Shown piece after piece: positions 49,763 to 56,883 of a DNA stretch of 64,000 nucleotides. Under the pieces are notes generated by a model, which searched no databases, was not told the origin of the DNA, and saw only the letters and a list, made by a program, of their open reading frames with translations. Positions within the stretch are counted from its first letter, which is position 1. Every line of letters begins with the position of its first letter. A program made the position numbers and the translations under genes. This stretch comes from Limnohabitans kasalickyi (GTDB lineage Bacteria; Pseudomonadota; Gammaproteobacteria; Burkholderiales; Burkholderiaceae_C): positions 62,001 to 126,000 of the forward strand of contig OZ248418.1 in assembly GCA_965234325.1 (NCBI GenBank), given 5' to 3'.

Positions 49763-51325
49763 TCAGCGCTTCACGGGCAGGGCGTCGATGAACTCATCCA
49801 GCACCTCTTCCAAGTTGCTGATGCTTCCGCCGAGTTGGGTCACCGCCGTGGCCAAGTGCTGGTCCATCTTGATGTGCAGATCGGCCACTTGGCTGGTGTA
49901 GCCCGATACGCCTTGGGTGATGGCGCTGACCGTGCCTTGCAGCGCCTCTTGCGCGTCTTGCATGTGGGTGCGCACTTGGCCCAAGGCCGAGTCGGCCGCT
50001 TGAGCGCTGGTTTGCAGCGTTTCCACCGTGCGGCCCAGCGCTTGGTTCATGGGCACCAAAGCATCTTTGAAATCGGTGGCGGCTTCGCGTTGCAAGGCCA
50101 CCGAGTTTTCGATGGTGCTGGCGCTGCCCTTGAAGGCTTCTGCGGTTTGCTGAATCAACCCCACCGTGCCCTCTAAACCGCGCATGGCGTTTTGCACCGT
50201 GGTGATGGTTTGGCCGAATTTGCTGAGTAAAGATTCGAGTTGGATTGCGCCTTGGTGGCCCGAGTGGTTCATGCGCTCTAGGGCTGTGTCGAGTTCGTTC
50301 ACCGTGCTACGGGTGTCTTGCACGGCTTGGGTGAGCATGCCGACGGCATCGTTGAACGAGGTCAGGCCGCTTTCCATGCCTTGCGTCAGCGCAGCGCCGG
50401 CTTTGCTGAGTTCACCAGCCGCTTGTGTGCCTGCATTGCCAAAGCTTTTGCTGGAGATTTGGATGCTGTCGGCCAAGCTGGCGAGTTTGTCAAAGGCGGG
50501 TTGCATGTTGCGCGCCAAAGACTCACCCACGGCATCGGCAAAGTCGCCTTCTAAGCGGCGCAGTTGGCCCACTTGGGTACGGTTTTCGTCCAAGATGTCT
50601 TGGAATAGTGCAAGTTGCATGCGCACGCTGGCTTCGGCCGCGTTGTCGGGCACGCGTGCGCGCAAGGTGTGGCACAACGAGTCGATGCTGGTTTGCAGGT
50701 TTTCGAGTGAAATCTTGGCACGCCAACTCCACAACAACGAGCACAACAAACCCGCAATCGAGGTGATGAACTTGCCGCCGGCCGTGGCGATCAGCGATTG
50801 CAGGGCTTGGTCTTGCTGGCGCGCTGACACATCTAGAGCGTTCAAGGCCAAACCGGCTTGTTGCAAAGCCATGGCCAAAAAGATGAACGTGCACATCAAA
50901 CCAAAGCCAATCAGCAAGTTGGGCATGGTTTCGAACAAGGCCAAATTGAGGCGACCGCCCAACACGCTGCGCACCGTCCAGGTGTCGGCGTGGCTGCGAA
51001 AGCTGTAGCTGGTGCGTTGGCTGGGGTTGGCGCCGCTTTGGCTGCCGTGTGGCGCGGGCAAGTCGATCAAACCGGCTTCGGTCTCGCGCAGCAAAAATTT
51101 CAGCTCCTCGTCTTGCGTTTGGCGTTCGGCTTGGAGCAAGGCGTCGCGGCTGCTGCCGGTGGCGGAGGCCAGCCAGTCGTTGAGCTCGCGCACTTGTTGG
51201 CGCACGCTGGCGATGCGGGCAGTCCACATCGAGAAGCTCAAAATCGCAAAAACAAAAATCAGGGCCGCAATGGCCAGTGGCATAGCCAGCTGTTCGAGTT
51301 GGGCAAGGTATTGGTTCATCGGCAT
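49763..51325 (-). CDS. zorA: MotA/TolQ/ExbB-like channel protein with long helical tail, ZorA-like
   Basis: A 520-residue inner-membrane protein. Predicted helices lie at about 17-37, 134-156 (LLIGFGLMCTFIFLAMAL) and 181-202 (TAGGKFITSIAGLLCSLLWS). Thr146 and Ser189 sit where the channel-lining Thr and Ser of ZorA/MotA proteins lie. The last 310 residues are a Gln/Ala/Thr-rich, heptad-like helical tail (ALGQVRTHMQDAQEALQGTV and similar), as in ZorA, which carries a long cytoplasmic tail; flagellar MotA lacks this. It begins 13 bases after the recD stop, hence the apparent operon with RecBCD. Confidence 0.8.
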   Translation of the reverse strand: MPMNQYLAQLEQLAMPLAIAALIFVFAILSFSMWTARIASVRQQVRELNDWLASATGSSRDALLQAERQTQDEELKFLLRETEAGLIDLPAPHGSQSGANPSQRTSYSFRSHADTWTVRSVLGGRLNLALFETMPNLLIGFGLMCTFIFLAMALQQAGLALNALDVSARQQDQALQSLIATAGGKFITSIAGLLCSLLWSWRAKISLENLQTSIDSLCHTLRARVPDNAAEASVRMQLALFQDILDENRTQVGQLRRLEGDFADAVGESLARNMQPAFDKLASLADSIQISSKSFGNAGTQAAGELSKAGAALTQGMESGLTSFNDAVGMLTQAVQDTRSTVNELDTALERMNHSGHQGAIQLESLLSKFGQTITTVQNAMRGLEGTVGLIQQTAEAFKGSASTIENSVALQREAATDFKDALVPMNQALGRTVETLQTSAQAADSALGQVRTHMQDAQEALQGTVSAITQGVSGYTSQVADLHIKMDQHLATAVTQLGGSISNLEEVLDEFIDALPVKR

Positions 51326-51338
51326 AGCCCTATTGTGT

Positions 51339-53243
51339 CTAAAGATCGGGGTGATCCAAACCGCCCGAACGCATCACGCGTCGCGCGCAAGCATTCCAAA
51401 GCAGGCCCACGTTGGGGACCCACAGGGTGAGGCGCTCGCGGGCGCGTGTGAGGCCGGTGTAAATCAGTTCGCGCGTGAGCACGGGCGAGTCTTGCGCTGG
51501 CAAGGCCAGCAGCACATGGCGGAACTCCGACCCTTGCGACTTGTGCACAGTCATAGCGAACACGGTTTCCACGCTTTCAAGCCGCGAGGGCATGACCCAG
51601 CGCACCGGTGACGGCGGTGTTTGGGCTGTGGCAGAAGGATCAGCGCTCGCTGGAAAAGCCACGCGCAGCACGCCGTTGGCATCGGGCAGGCACAGGCCAA
51701 TGTCGCCGTTCATCAAGTTCAGTGCGTAGTCGTTGCGGGTGACCATGACGGGGCGACCGGCGTACCAAGCGCTGTCCCCCAGCCCCAAGGCGCGTTCAAT
51801 GTGGGCGTTGAGCTGCATCACGCCCAGCGGACCTTCGCGCACGGCGCACAACACGCAAAACTCGGTGAAAGCGTTGAGCAGTTTCAAGGCCTGTTCGTCA
51901 CGGCAAGGTGCGGCAGGTCGTGTTTTGTGGGGGCGGTGTGCGTCCAGCAAAGCCAGCCAATGACGCCAGCCGTGGCGCAGGCCCACCGCTAACTTTGGGT
52001 CGCTGGCGCTGGTGAGCTGCAAGCGCGTCACATCGGACTCGGGCATGTCGCCATCCAAGCGTTGTTGCAAGGGCAAGCTGGCCAGCCATTCGGGGGCCGC
52101 TTTCCACAAGGCTTTGAGCGCGGGGGTGTTGTTGGCTGTCGCGTGATTCACCGCCTGCGCCCATTGACCAATGCCGCTTTGGGCACCAAAGCGGTGGCTG
52201 TGCGTGAGCGTGACGGTTTGCGCGCGCAGCAAAGCGCCGGTGCACAGCTGCGACATCACCGCACCGGCTTCGACGGAGGCCAGTTGGTCTTTGTCGCCCA
52301 GCAAGATGAGACGAGCCGTGGGCGGCACGGCTTGCAGCAGGCGCGCCATCATTTCCAGGTCGATCATGGACGCTTCATCGACCACCACCACATCGGTGGC
52401 GAGTTGGTGGGCAGGGTTGGCACGGCTGTGGGTTTGCAACAGGCGGTGCAAAGTTTGCGCTTGGGTGGGAATGCGGGCCTGTAACTCGGCAGGCATTTTG
52501 GTCAGCGCGTTGCGGATGGATTCCGTCAAACGCGCGGCAGCCTTGCCCGTGGGTGCCGCGAGGTGAATGTGTAAGTCGCGTTGCGCTGTGCCCACCAACA
52601 AAGCCAGCAGTTTGACCACCGTGGTTGTTTTGCCCGTGCCTGGGCCACCCGTGATGAGGGTGATGCGGTTTTGTGCCGCCACCTCGCAGGCCAAGCGTTG
52701 CAGGTCGGGTTCAGCACCGGTGGGGGGGGGGGTGTCGGTGGAAGGGAATAGGGCGTTTATGCGCTGCTGCAAGTCAGCAGGCACGTCGCATGGCAAGGCC
52801 AAACGCTGGCTGATACGCTGGCGAATGCCTTGTTCTGCCGCCCAAGCGCGGCGCAAATACAGGCGATCTCCATAGGCGCTATGGCCATGCTGGTTCTCTT
52901 GCTGTTTGTCTGCGCCTTGCACGAGCACCAAGGGGCTGGCTTCACCTTGCGTCCAAGGTAAGGTGGCGGCTGCGTCTCGCAGGTCAGTGGGCAGGAGGGC
53001 GATTTGCTCGTCGCTCCAGCCCAACAGCGCGCCGGCTTCGGAGGGCAAGGCTGCCAAATCCAAACAGGCGTGGCCTCGGCCCCATTGGTGGCTGGCGAGT
53101 GCGGCCAGCCAAAGATGGCGCGGGTCATCGCTGGGTTGCTTACTTTGCAGCAAGTTGGCCAGCGATTTGTCTAAACCTGTCAGGGGGGCCGTCTGTGCCC
53201 AAGACGATTGCAGCAGTGGGGAGAGCGTGGGTGTGGTGGACAT
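51339..53243 (-). CDS. recD: Exodeoxyribonuclease V alpha subunit (RecD helicase)
   Basis: A 634-residue SF1 5'-3' helicase. Walker A GGPGTGKTTT (199-208), Walker B VVVDEASMIDLEMM, GDKDQLASVEAGAVM and the C-terminal FAMTVHKSQGSEF and YTGLTRARERLTLW motifs are intact. RecD drives the fast strand of RecBCD during end resection and Chi recognition. It is separated from recB by about 3.6 kb instead of being adjacent. An uninterrupted 11-G run (52722-52732) encodes part of a proline stretch before the helicase domain. Three Zorya-like genes follow. Confidence 0.96.
   Translation of the reverse strand: MSTTPTLSPLLQSSWAQTAPLTGLDKSLANLLQSKQPSDDPRHLWLAALASHQWGRGHACLDLAALPSEAGALLGWSDEQIALLPTDLRDAAATLPWTQGEASPLVLVQGADKQQENQHGHSAYGDRLYLRRAWAAEQGIRQRISQRLALPCDVPADLQQRINALFPSTDTPPPTGAEPDLQRLACEVAAQNRITLITGGPGTGKTTTVVKLLALLVGTAQRDLHIHLAAPTGKAAARLTESIRNALTKMPAELQARIPTQAQTLHRLLQTHSRANPAHQLATDVVVVDEASMIDLEMMARLLQAVPPTARLILLGDKDQLASVEAGAVMSQLCTGALLRAQTVTLTHSHRFGAQSGIGQWAQAVNHATANNTPALKALWKAAPEWLASLPLQQRLDGDMPESDVTRLQLTSASDPKLAVGLRHGWRHWLALLDAHRPHKTRPAAPCRDEQALKLLNAFTEFCVLCAVREGPLGVMQLNAHIERALGLGDSAWYAGRPVMVTRNDYALNLMNGDIGLCLPDANGVLRVAFPASADPSATAQTPPSPVRWVMPSRLESVETVFAMTVHKSQGSEFRHVLLALPAQDSPVLTRELIYTGLTRARERLTLWVPNVGLLWNACARRVMRSGGLDHPDL
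52722..52732. repeat. 11-base G homopolymer inside recD
   Basis: Eleven consecutive G on the plus strand, read as C on the recD coding strand and translated as Thr-Pro-Pro-Pro-Thr near residues 171-175. The tract lies between the N-terminal domain and Walker A, so any slip would frameshift the protein before all helicase motifs. Confidence 0.95.
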
Positions 53244-53478
53244 GCAAAGCGGTGACGCAGGGTCTGCGGTAGAAATCAGTTTACTTGTAAGCGCACAAAT
53301 CCAACCCGTGTGTCATGGGCGGCACGGTGGTGAGGGTCTGCGGCAGCCCTCTTGCGTAAGTCTTGCGTAGATTTTTTGTCGAATTCGCGTTTAATTCGAT
53401 GGCTCATGGCATTTTTTTAAATAAGTATCTAAAAATACCAACTTAACCATTAAATCCGCTTAATCCGTCAATTTGTTC

Positions 53479-53766
53479 ATGCCCAGTCCCTCCTACCAAC
53501 GTCTTGCCAGTTTGAGCTTGGGCGACCGCTCTGCCGTGATCCAAATGGCTTGGGAAGACAGGACCGCGTTTGAGACCATTCACGAGCGCATGGGCTTGGC
53601 TGAGCCTGAGGTAATTCGGCTGATGCGTGCTGAATTGACGCCGCGCTCGTTCAAGATGTGGCGCACGCGCATGCGTGGACGGGTCACCAAGCACCGCGCC
53701 CTGCGTCATGCCGACATGGATTTTGGTGACCATGCGGTGGCCGATCACCGTCGCGCCAATTGTTAA
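53479..53766 (+). CDS. TIGR03643/DUF2805 family small protein
   Basis: A 95-residue protein. The core VIQMAWEDRTAFETIHERMGL followed by EPEVIRLMRAELTPRSFKMWRTRMRGRVTKH matches the TIGR03643 (DUF2805) family of unknown function, whose helix-turn-helix-like start and basic end suggest nucleic-acid binding. The ATG at 53479 is preferred to the TTG two codons earlier. It is alone on the plus strand, divergent from recD across a 235-base region that holds only AT-rich sequence and a short CGAATT/AATTCG inverted repeat near 53380. Confidence 0.85.
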   Translation: MPSPSYQRLASLSLGDRSAVIQMAWEDRTAFETIHERMGLAEPEVIRLMRAELTPRSFKMWRTRMRGRVTKHRALRHADMDFGDHAVADHRRANC

Positions 53767-53788
53767 ATTGAAGTTGCGCGGTTCAAGG

Positions 53789-54358
53789 TCATTCGGGCCT
53801 TGGGATCACTTGGTAAGACACCATTTTTCCTTGGGCGTCTACTTTGGCCAGCACCAAGTCACCTGAGCCGACGTTCTCGCCCATAAAGGCATGAATGTTG
53901 ACATGGTGCGTGACCAAAATCAGCGCTTGGGGGCCCTTGGTTTGTCGACGCTCAGCAATGAACTTTTGCAAGGCTTGCGTTTGCTCGGGGGCTTTGTTCA
54001 TTTCGTCAAAAAATGAGGCCAATGTCGGCTCTACTTTGAACCCTTTGAAGTTCAGCCGCTCCGCCGTGTCTTTGCAACGACACCACGCGCTGCTGCGCAC
54101 ATCGGCTGTTTTGAGCCCTTGCTTTCTGAGCCAATTGCCCACTGCCACCGCTTGGTTGCGCCCTTCAGCACTGAGGTTGCGTTGGGTTTTGCAGTCGTCC
54201 AGCGTGTATCGCGGCGGGTCACCCAAGCCAGGTGCCAAGGCATGACGCATCAACAGCACGTAGTCGCTGGATTCAAGTTTGTCAGACAAATCGCTGGCTT
54301 GCGCCCAAAAAGTAAAAAGGCCGCAGATCGCCGCCAAGGTGAGGTGTTTCAGGCGCAT
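53789..54358 (-). CDS. Exported histidine phosphatase family protein
   Basis: A 189-residue member of the histidine (phosphoglycerate mutase-like) phosphatase superfamily. A signal peptide (LTLAAICGLFTFWAQA) targets it to the periplasm. The catalytic Arg-His is in YVLLMRHALAPG, with CRCKDTAERL and LVTHHVNIHAF supplying the other arginine and histidine. Two cysteine pairs (DDCKTQ, SAWCRCKD) might form disulfides. The substrate is unknown; periplasmic members often act on phospho-sugars or lipopolysaccharide phosphate. It lies in a minus-strand group ending just before the TIGR03643 gene. Confidence 0.88.
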   Translation of the reverse strand: MRLKHLTLAAICGLFTFWAQASDLSDKLESSDYVLLMRHALAPGLGDPPRYTLDDCKTQRNLSAEGRNQAVAVGNWLRKQGLKTADVRSSAWCRCKDTAERLNFKGFKVEPTLASFFDEMNKAPEQTQALQKFIAERRQTKGPQALILVTHHVNIHAFMGENVGSGDLVLAKVDAQGKMVSYQVIPRPE

Positions 54359-54360
54359 GG

Positions 54361-54687
54361 TTATTTCGCTGTCTTAAAACGATAAGAAAACTCAGTCGTC
54401 AACAAGTGGTCGATGGCGGTCGCGAGTTCAAAGTCCAGCCGCGTTAAGCCGTGGACGTCATGGGTCCACAGGCGCACGCGCATGCGGGTGTAGGTCGAGA
54501 CAAACTCAGGGTGGTGGTTGTGACGTTCAGCCAGCGCACCTGCCTGCGCAAAAAACGCCATGGCGGTTGGAAAACTGTCAAAGGTGCAGGTTTTCTCGAT
54601 GAAGTTTTGCTCGGGATCCAGCGTCCAGCCTTGTCGCTGGGTCATGCCCATCTGGATTTGATCGGCATTGAGTTTTTCAGCCCGCAT
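54361..54687 (-). CDS. Pterin-4a-carbinolamine dehydratase (PhhB family)
   Basis: A 108-residue protein with the family signature HNHHPEFVSTYTRMRVRLWT followed by HDVHGLTRLDFELA. These enzymes dehydrate 4a-hydroxytetrahydrobiopterin for recycling after aromatic hydroxylation, and some family members help molybdopterin or transcription functions. No phenylalanine hydroxylase is in the window. Stop and start are within three bases of the neighbours, so it belongs to the DUF2878-DUF3833-PCD-phosphatase run. Confidence 0.9.
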   Translation of the reverse strand: MRAEKLNADQIQMGMTQRQGWTLDPEQNFIEKTCTFDSFPTAMAFFAQAGALAERHNHHPEFVSTYTRMRVRLWTHDVHGLTRLDFELATAIDHLLTTEFSYRFKTAK

Positions 54688-54690
54688 GCG

Positions 54691-55239
54691 TCAAGCTCTG
54701 CGCGTGAAAGACAAGGTGACATCGCCCAAATGGATGCCGAGCTTGGTCATGCGTGTTTTGTTCAGCATCACGCGGTCGTTCATCAGGTACATCCAGTCAT
54801 CCATTTGTACGTTCAACACCGTGCCTTCCACAGGCAAGGCCAAGGTATAGCGCCAATTGAACGCGTTGCCTCGTGCCTGACCCTGCGCCACGCCCACCAC
54901 ATCGCCAGCAGTGCCTGAGTAAGCGCCGTTGCCTAAATCGGTCATCTGCCAAATGCGTTTTTCTTGGGTGCCGTCTGAGTACACAAAGTCTTCGTCGAGC
55001 GTGCCTTGTTTGCCTTGCCAAGTGCATTTCATCTCTACCGTGAAGCGTTTGACAACTTTGCCGTTGCGGTCGGTGAAGACGCCCCAAGCGTCGATCATGC
55101 CGTTGAAGTAAGTTTTCAAATCGAGCACGGGCTTTTCGGCCGCGTAGTCGTTTACCGTGGGGCTGGCGCAGCCGCTCAGACTGGCGGCGCCGACAGAGCT
55201 GGCAATGCCAGTGGCTAAAAGCATTCGTCGATTCATCAT
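54691..55239 (-). CDS. DUF3833 lipoprotein
   Basis: A 182-residue lipoprotein: basic start NRRMLLATGIASSVG, lipobox SLSGC, mature protein ASPTVNDYAAEKP. The body (FNGMIDAWGVFTDRNGKVVKRF, then DDWMYLMNDRVMLNKTRMTKLGIHLGDVTLSF) is the DUF3833 beta-barrel-like fold of unknown function, common in Proteobacteria and often beside DUF2878. The ATG overlaps the stop of the DUF2878 gene, so the two are coupled. A lipid or membrane-related role is suspected from context in other genomes, not shown. Confidence 0.88.
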   Translation of the reverse strand: MMNRRMLLATGIASSVGAASLSGCASPTVNDYAAEKPVLDLKTYFNGMIDAWGVFTDRNGKVVKRFTVEMKCTWQGKQGTLDEDFVYSDGTQEKRIWQMTDLGNGAYSGTAGDVVGVAQGQARGNAFNWRYTLALPVEGTVLNVQMDDWMYLMNDRVMLNKTRMTKLGIHLGDVTLSFTRRA

Positions 55240-55760
55240 GAGAAACCTCGCATTGGGTTGACTAATTTTTTGGACAAAAACACCAAGATTGGCATGGCAA
55301 ACATCCACGCCAAGCCCAATGGCAACCATGGAAATTTGGGCCCATCCCATGATGCAGCACCCAGCTCAGCGCCTGCGTAGTAAGAAAGGGGGCCAAACAC
55401 CAAGCCTGCCAATGCAGACAATGCCAAAGGCTTGGTCTTCAAAAAAGCCATCGACGCATTCAGTGTCAGCGCGAACAACACCCAAAGCATCCACAGCCAA
55501 AACGGACTCAGCCCCAAGATGGCCAGACCTTGAAAGTGCATCACCCCAGCATATTGCAAAACTGAGTCAATGGCGATACCCATGGCAAGTGCCCAAGCCG
55601 CCAGTCGAAGGTCTTGTCTGGCGTGTGGCGCGTAGAAAAGATGCACAGAAGCCAGCACTAGGCTGTAAATCAACGCAGGAACTTCAAACCCATAAGCGAC
55701 GCCGGCGACCAAGGCCCACCAAGCTGTTTGAAATCCAATGGCGTTGATGAGGATGTTCAT
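55236..55760 (-). CDS. DUF2878 membrane protein
   Basis: A 174-residue protein with about five to six hydrophobic helices (QTAWWALVAGVAYGFEVPAL, LAAWALAMGIAIDSVLQYAG, PFWLWMLWVLFALTLNASMA, LSALAGLVFGPLSYYAGAEL). It matches the DUF2878 family, inner-membrane proteins of unknown function that usually neighbour DUF3833. It begins a four-gene minus-strand unit inserted between recB and recD. Confidence 0.87.
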   Translation of the reverse strand: MNILINAIGFQTAWWALVAGVAYGFEVPALIYSLVLASVHLFYAPHARQDLRLAAWALAMGIAIDSVLQYAGVMHFQGLAILGLSPFWLWMLWVLFALTLNASMAFLKTKPLALSALAGLVFGPLSYYAGAELGAASWDGPKFPWLPLGLAWMFAMPILVFLSKKLVNPMRGFS

Positions 55761-55821
55761 GGAGTGATTCTAAAAAATCCTCTTAACCTTTGGTTTTTCG
55801 TGGGGATCTGAATTGGAAATC

Positions 55822-55842
55822 TATGCGCATAAAATGCGCATA
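55822..55842. promoter_or_regulatory. Paired palindromes upstream of ccdA (autoregulatory operator)
   Basis: The 8-base palindrome ATGCGCAT occurs twice, at 55823-55830 and 55834-55841, 11 bases apart and therefore on one helix face. Together with flanking T and A they form one larger inverted repeat. It lies 20 bases before the ccdA start, where CcdA-CcdB complexes normally bind to repress their own operon. Confidence 0.78.
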
Positions 55843-55861
55843 CCTTTTCAAAGGATCTACT

Positions 55862-56119
55862 ATGCCGCTCATCAACGCTATCCCTGCTGCATCTCGCAAA
55901 CGCCCTGTCAATCTGACCTTGAGCGAGGGCTTGGTGATGGATCTCAAAAGCTACACCTCCAATTTGTCCGCAACAGCGGAAGAGCTGCTGAGCGCCTATG
56001 TGGTTGAGCAAAAGCTAGCGCGGTCAAATCGTCAACAGCAAGCCGAGCAAACCGTGGCTGGCTGGAATGCCTTGCATGCCGAAGTCGGATCTTTTGCCGA
56101 TGAGCACTCCACACTCTGA
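55862..56119 (+). CDS. ccdA: Type II antitoxin, CcdA family
   Basis: An 85-residue antitoxin. N-terminal ribbon-helix-helix (KRPVNLTLSEGLVMDLKSYT) and an acidic, flexible C-terminus (WNALHAEVGSFADEHSTL) that wraps the toxin. AAAGGAT precedes the ATG at 55862; the longer frame crosses the operator. Its stop overlaps the start of ccdB (TGATG), the normal coupling for this system. Confidence 0.92.
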   Translation: MPLINAIPAASRKRPVNLTLSEGLVMDLKSYTSNLSATAEELLSAYVVEQKLARSNRQQQAEQTVAGWNALHAEVGSFADEHSTL

Positions 56120-56442
56120 TGGCTCAGTTTGACCTTCATCGCAACAAGGGGCCGTTGAAAGACACCATTCCTTATGTGGTGGTGGTTCAATCCTCTTTGT
56201 TTGACGGTTATCGCCGCCGTGTCGTCGTTCCCTTGGTGCGCCGCAGTGCTTTGCCTGCCGGCATTGTTGGCACGCGGATGAACCCGAGTTTCAAAGTGCG
56301 TGGCGCTGTGCTGGTGTTGCACCCGCTGGATATGGTGTCTGTAGCGCTGGATCAGCTGGGTGAATGTGTCGGGTCATTGGCAGACCACGGGCAAGAAATT
56401 GCAGATGCGTTGGATGAATTGCTGACACGGTCTTGGCATTGA
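56119..56442 (+). CDS. ccdB: Type II toxin, CcdB family
   Basis: A 107-residue gyrase-poison type toxin. It has the CcdB fold markers FDLHRNKG at the start, PYVVVVQSSLFDGYRRRVVVPLV, LNPSF-like MNPSFKVRG and the C-terminal helix ending in a Trp (LLTRSWH). CcdB traps DNA gyrase on cleaved DNA. The tail differs in length from the F-plasmid protein (101 residues with W-G-I end), so whether the gyrase contacts are kept needs an alignment. No damage to the gene is seen. Confidence 0.9.
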   Translation: MAQFDLHRNKGPLKDTIPYVVVVQSSLFDGYRRRVVVPLVRRSALPAGIVGTRMNPSFKVRGAVLVLHPLDMVSVALDQLGECVGSLADHGQEIADALDELLTRSWH

Positions 56443-56500
56443 GGCATCAACGCGCCTACCAATCGCGATCATGGTTTCACTATCGCAGTGGCGTATTGGT

Positions 56501-56746
56501 TTATGCAGCCACTCGTTGAAGCAAAACCTCTTGTGCCAGGGTGTTGATGCTCTTGCCTTCGGCTTGAGCCACGATGGCCAGCTTTTCGTGCAACTCGGTG
56601 GGAATACGCAAATTGAACTTGCCTGAAAAATTGCGACGTGGCGCTATCCCTTTTTCTCTGCATACCGCTAAAAAAACCTCAAGTGATTTTTTAAATTCAG
56701 CACGTTGCTCTTTGGCGTTTTAGCCGTTGTAGGTCATCAAATTCAT
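56501..56746 (-). pseudogene. hicB: hicB-like antitoxin remnant
   Basis: Reading from the ATG at 56746 gives MNLMTYNG, then an in-frame TAA (codon 9), then an open frame to 56501. That frame encodes KSLEVFLAVCREKGIAP, FSGKFNLRIPTELHEKLAIV and GKSINTLAQEVLLQ, which is the HicB linker and ribbon-helix-helix end. The middle of the HicB fold (about 30-35 residues that normally follow MTYNGY) is missing. So there is both an internal deletion and a stop, and no restart codon is evident downstream. The ATG overlaps the hicA remnant's stop. Confidence 0.85.
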
Positions 56747-56844
56747 GGTGCGACTCCGTGTTGTTCAAACCACTTGCGAATGCTGGTGACTGCACCTTTG
56801 TCCGTATCGGGCGAGGGGTGTGGGCGATGAAACGAATTGTTTGG
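56743..56844 (-). pseudogene. hicA: hicA-like toxin remnant (C-terminal 33 codons)
   Basis: The frame ending at 56743 reads NSFHRPHPSPDTDKGAV then SIRKWFEQHGVAP, matching the C-terminus of HicA-type mRNA interferases whose genes precede hicB. An in-frame TAG lies directly upstream of the first retained codon, and the N-terminal half, including the catalytic histidine region, is gone. Only about 40 bases separate it from the end of recB. Confidence 0.82.
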
Positions 56845-56883
56845 CTAGTTCGTTGGCTTCAGTGCAGGTGCGGCTTGTGCTTT

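Noticed and set aside
48996..51325. Flagellar MotAB stator or TolQR/ExbBD pair
   Set aside because: The channel protein has a 310-residue helical tail absent from MotA, TolQ and ExbB; the partner has the SASDLMIG-type start of ZorB; no flagellar, tol or exb genes are adjacent; and an EH-signature protein follows.
53375..53400. CGAATT/AATTCG inverted repeat as an operator
   Set aside because: The arms are only six AT-rich bases and no promoter elements line up with them.
56469..56663. 64-codon minus-strand ORF at the hicB remnant
   Set aside because: It is in a different frame from the one encoding recognisable HicB sequence and has no family resemblance.
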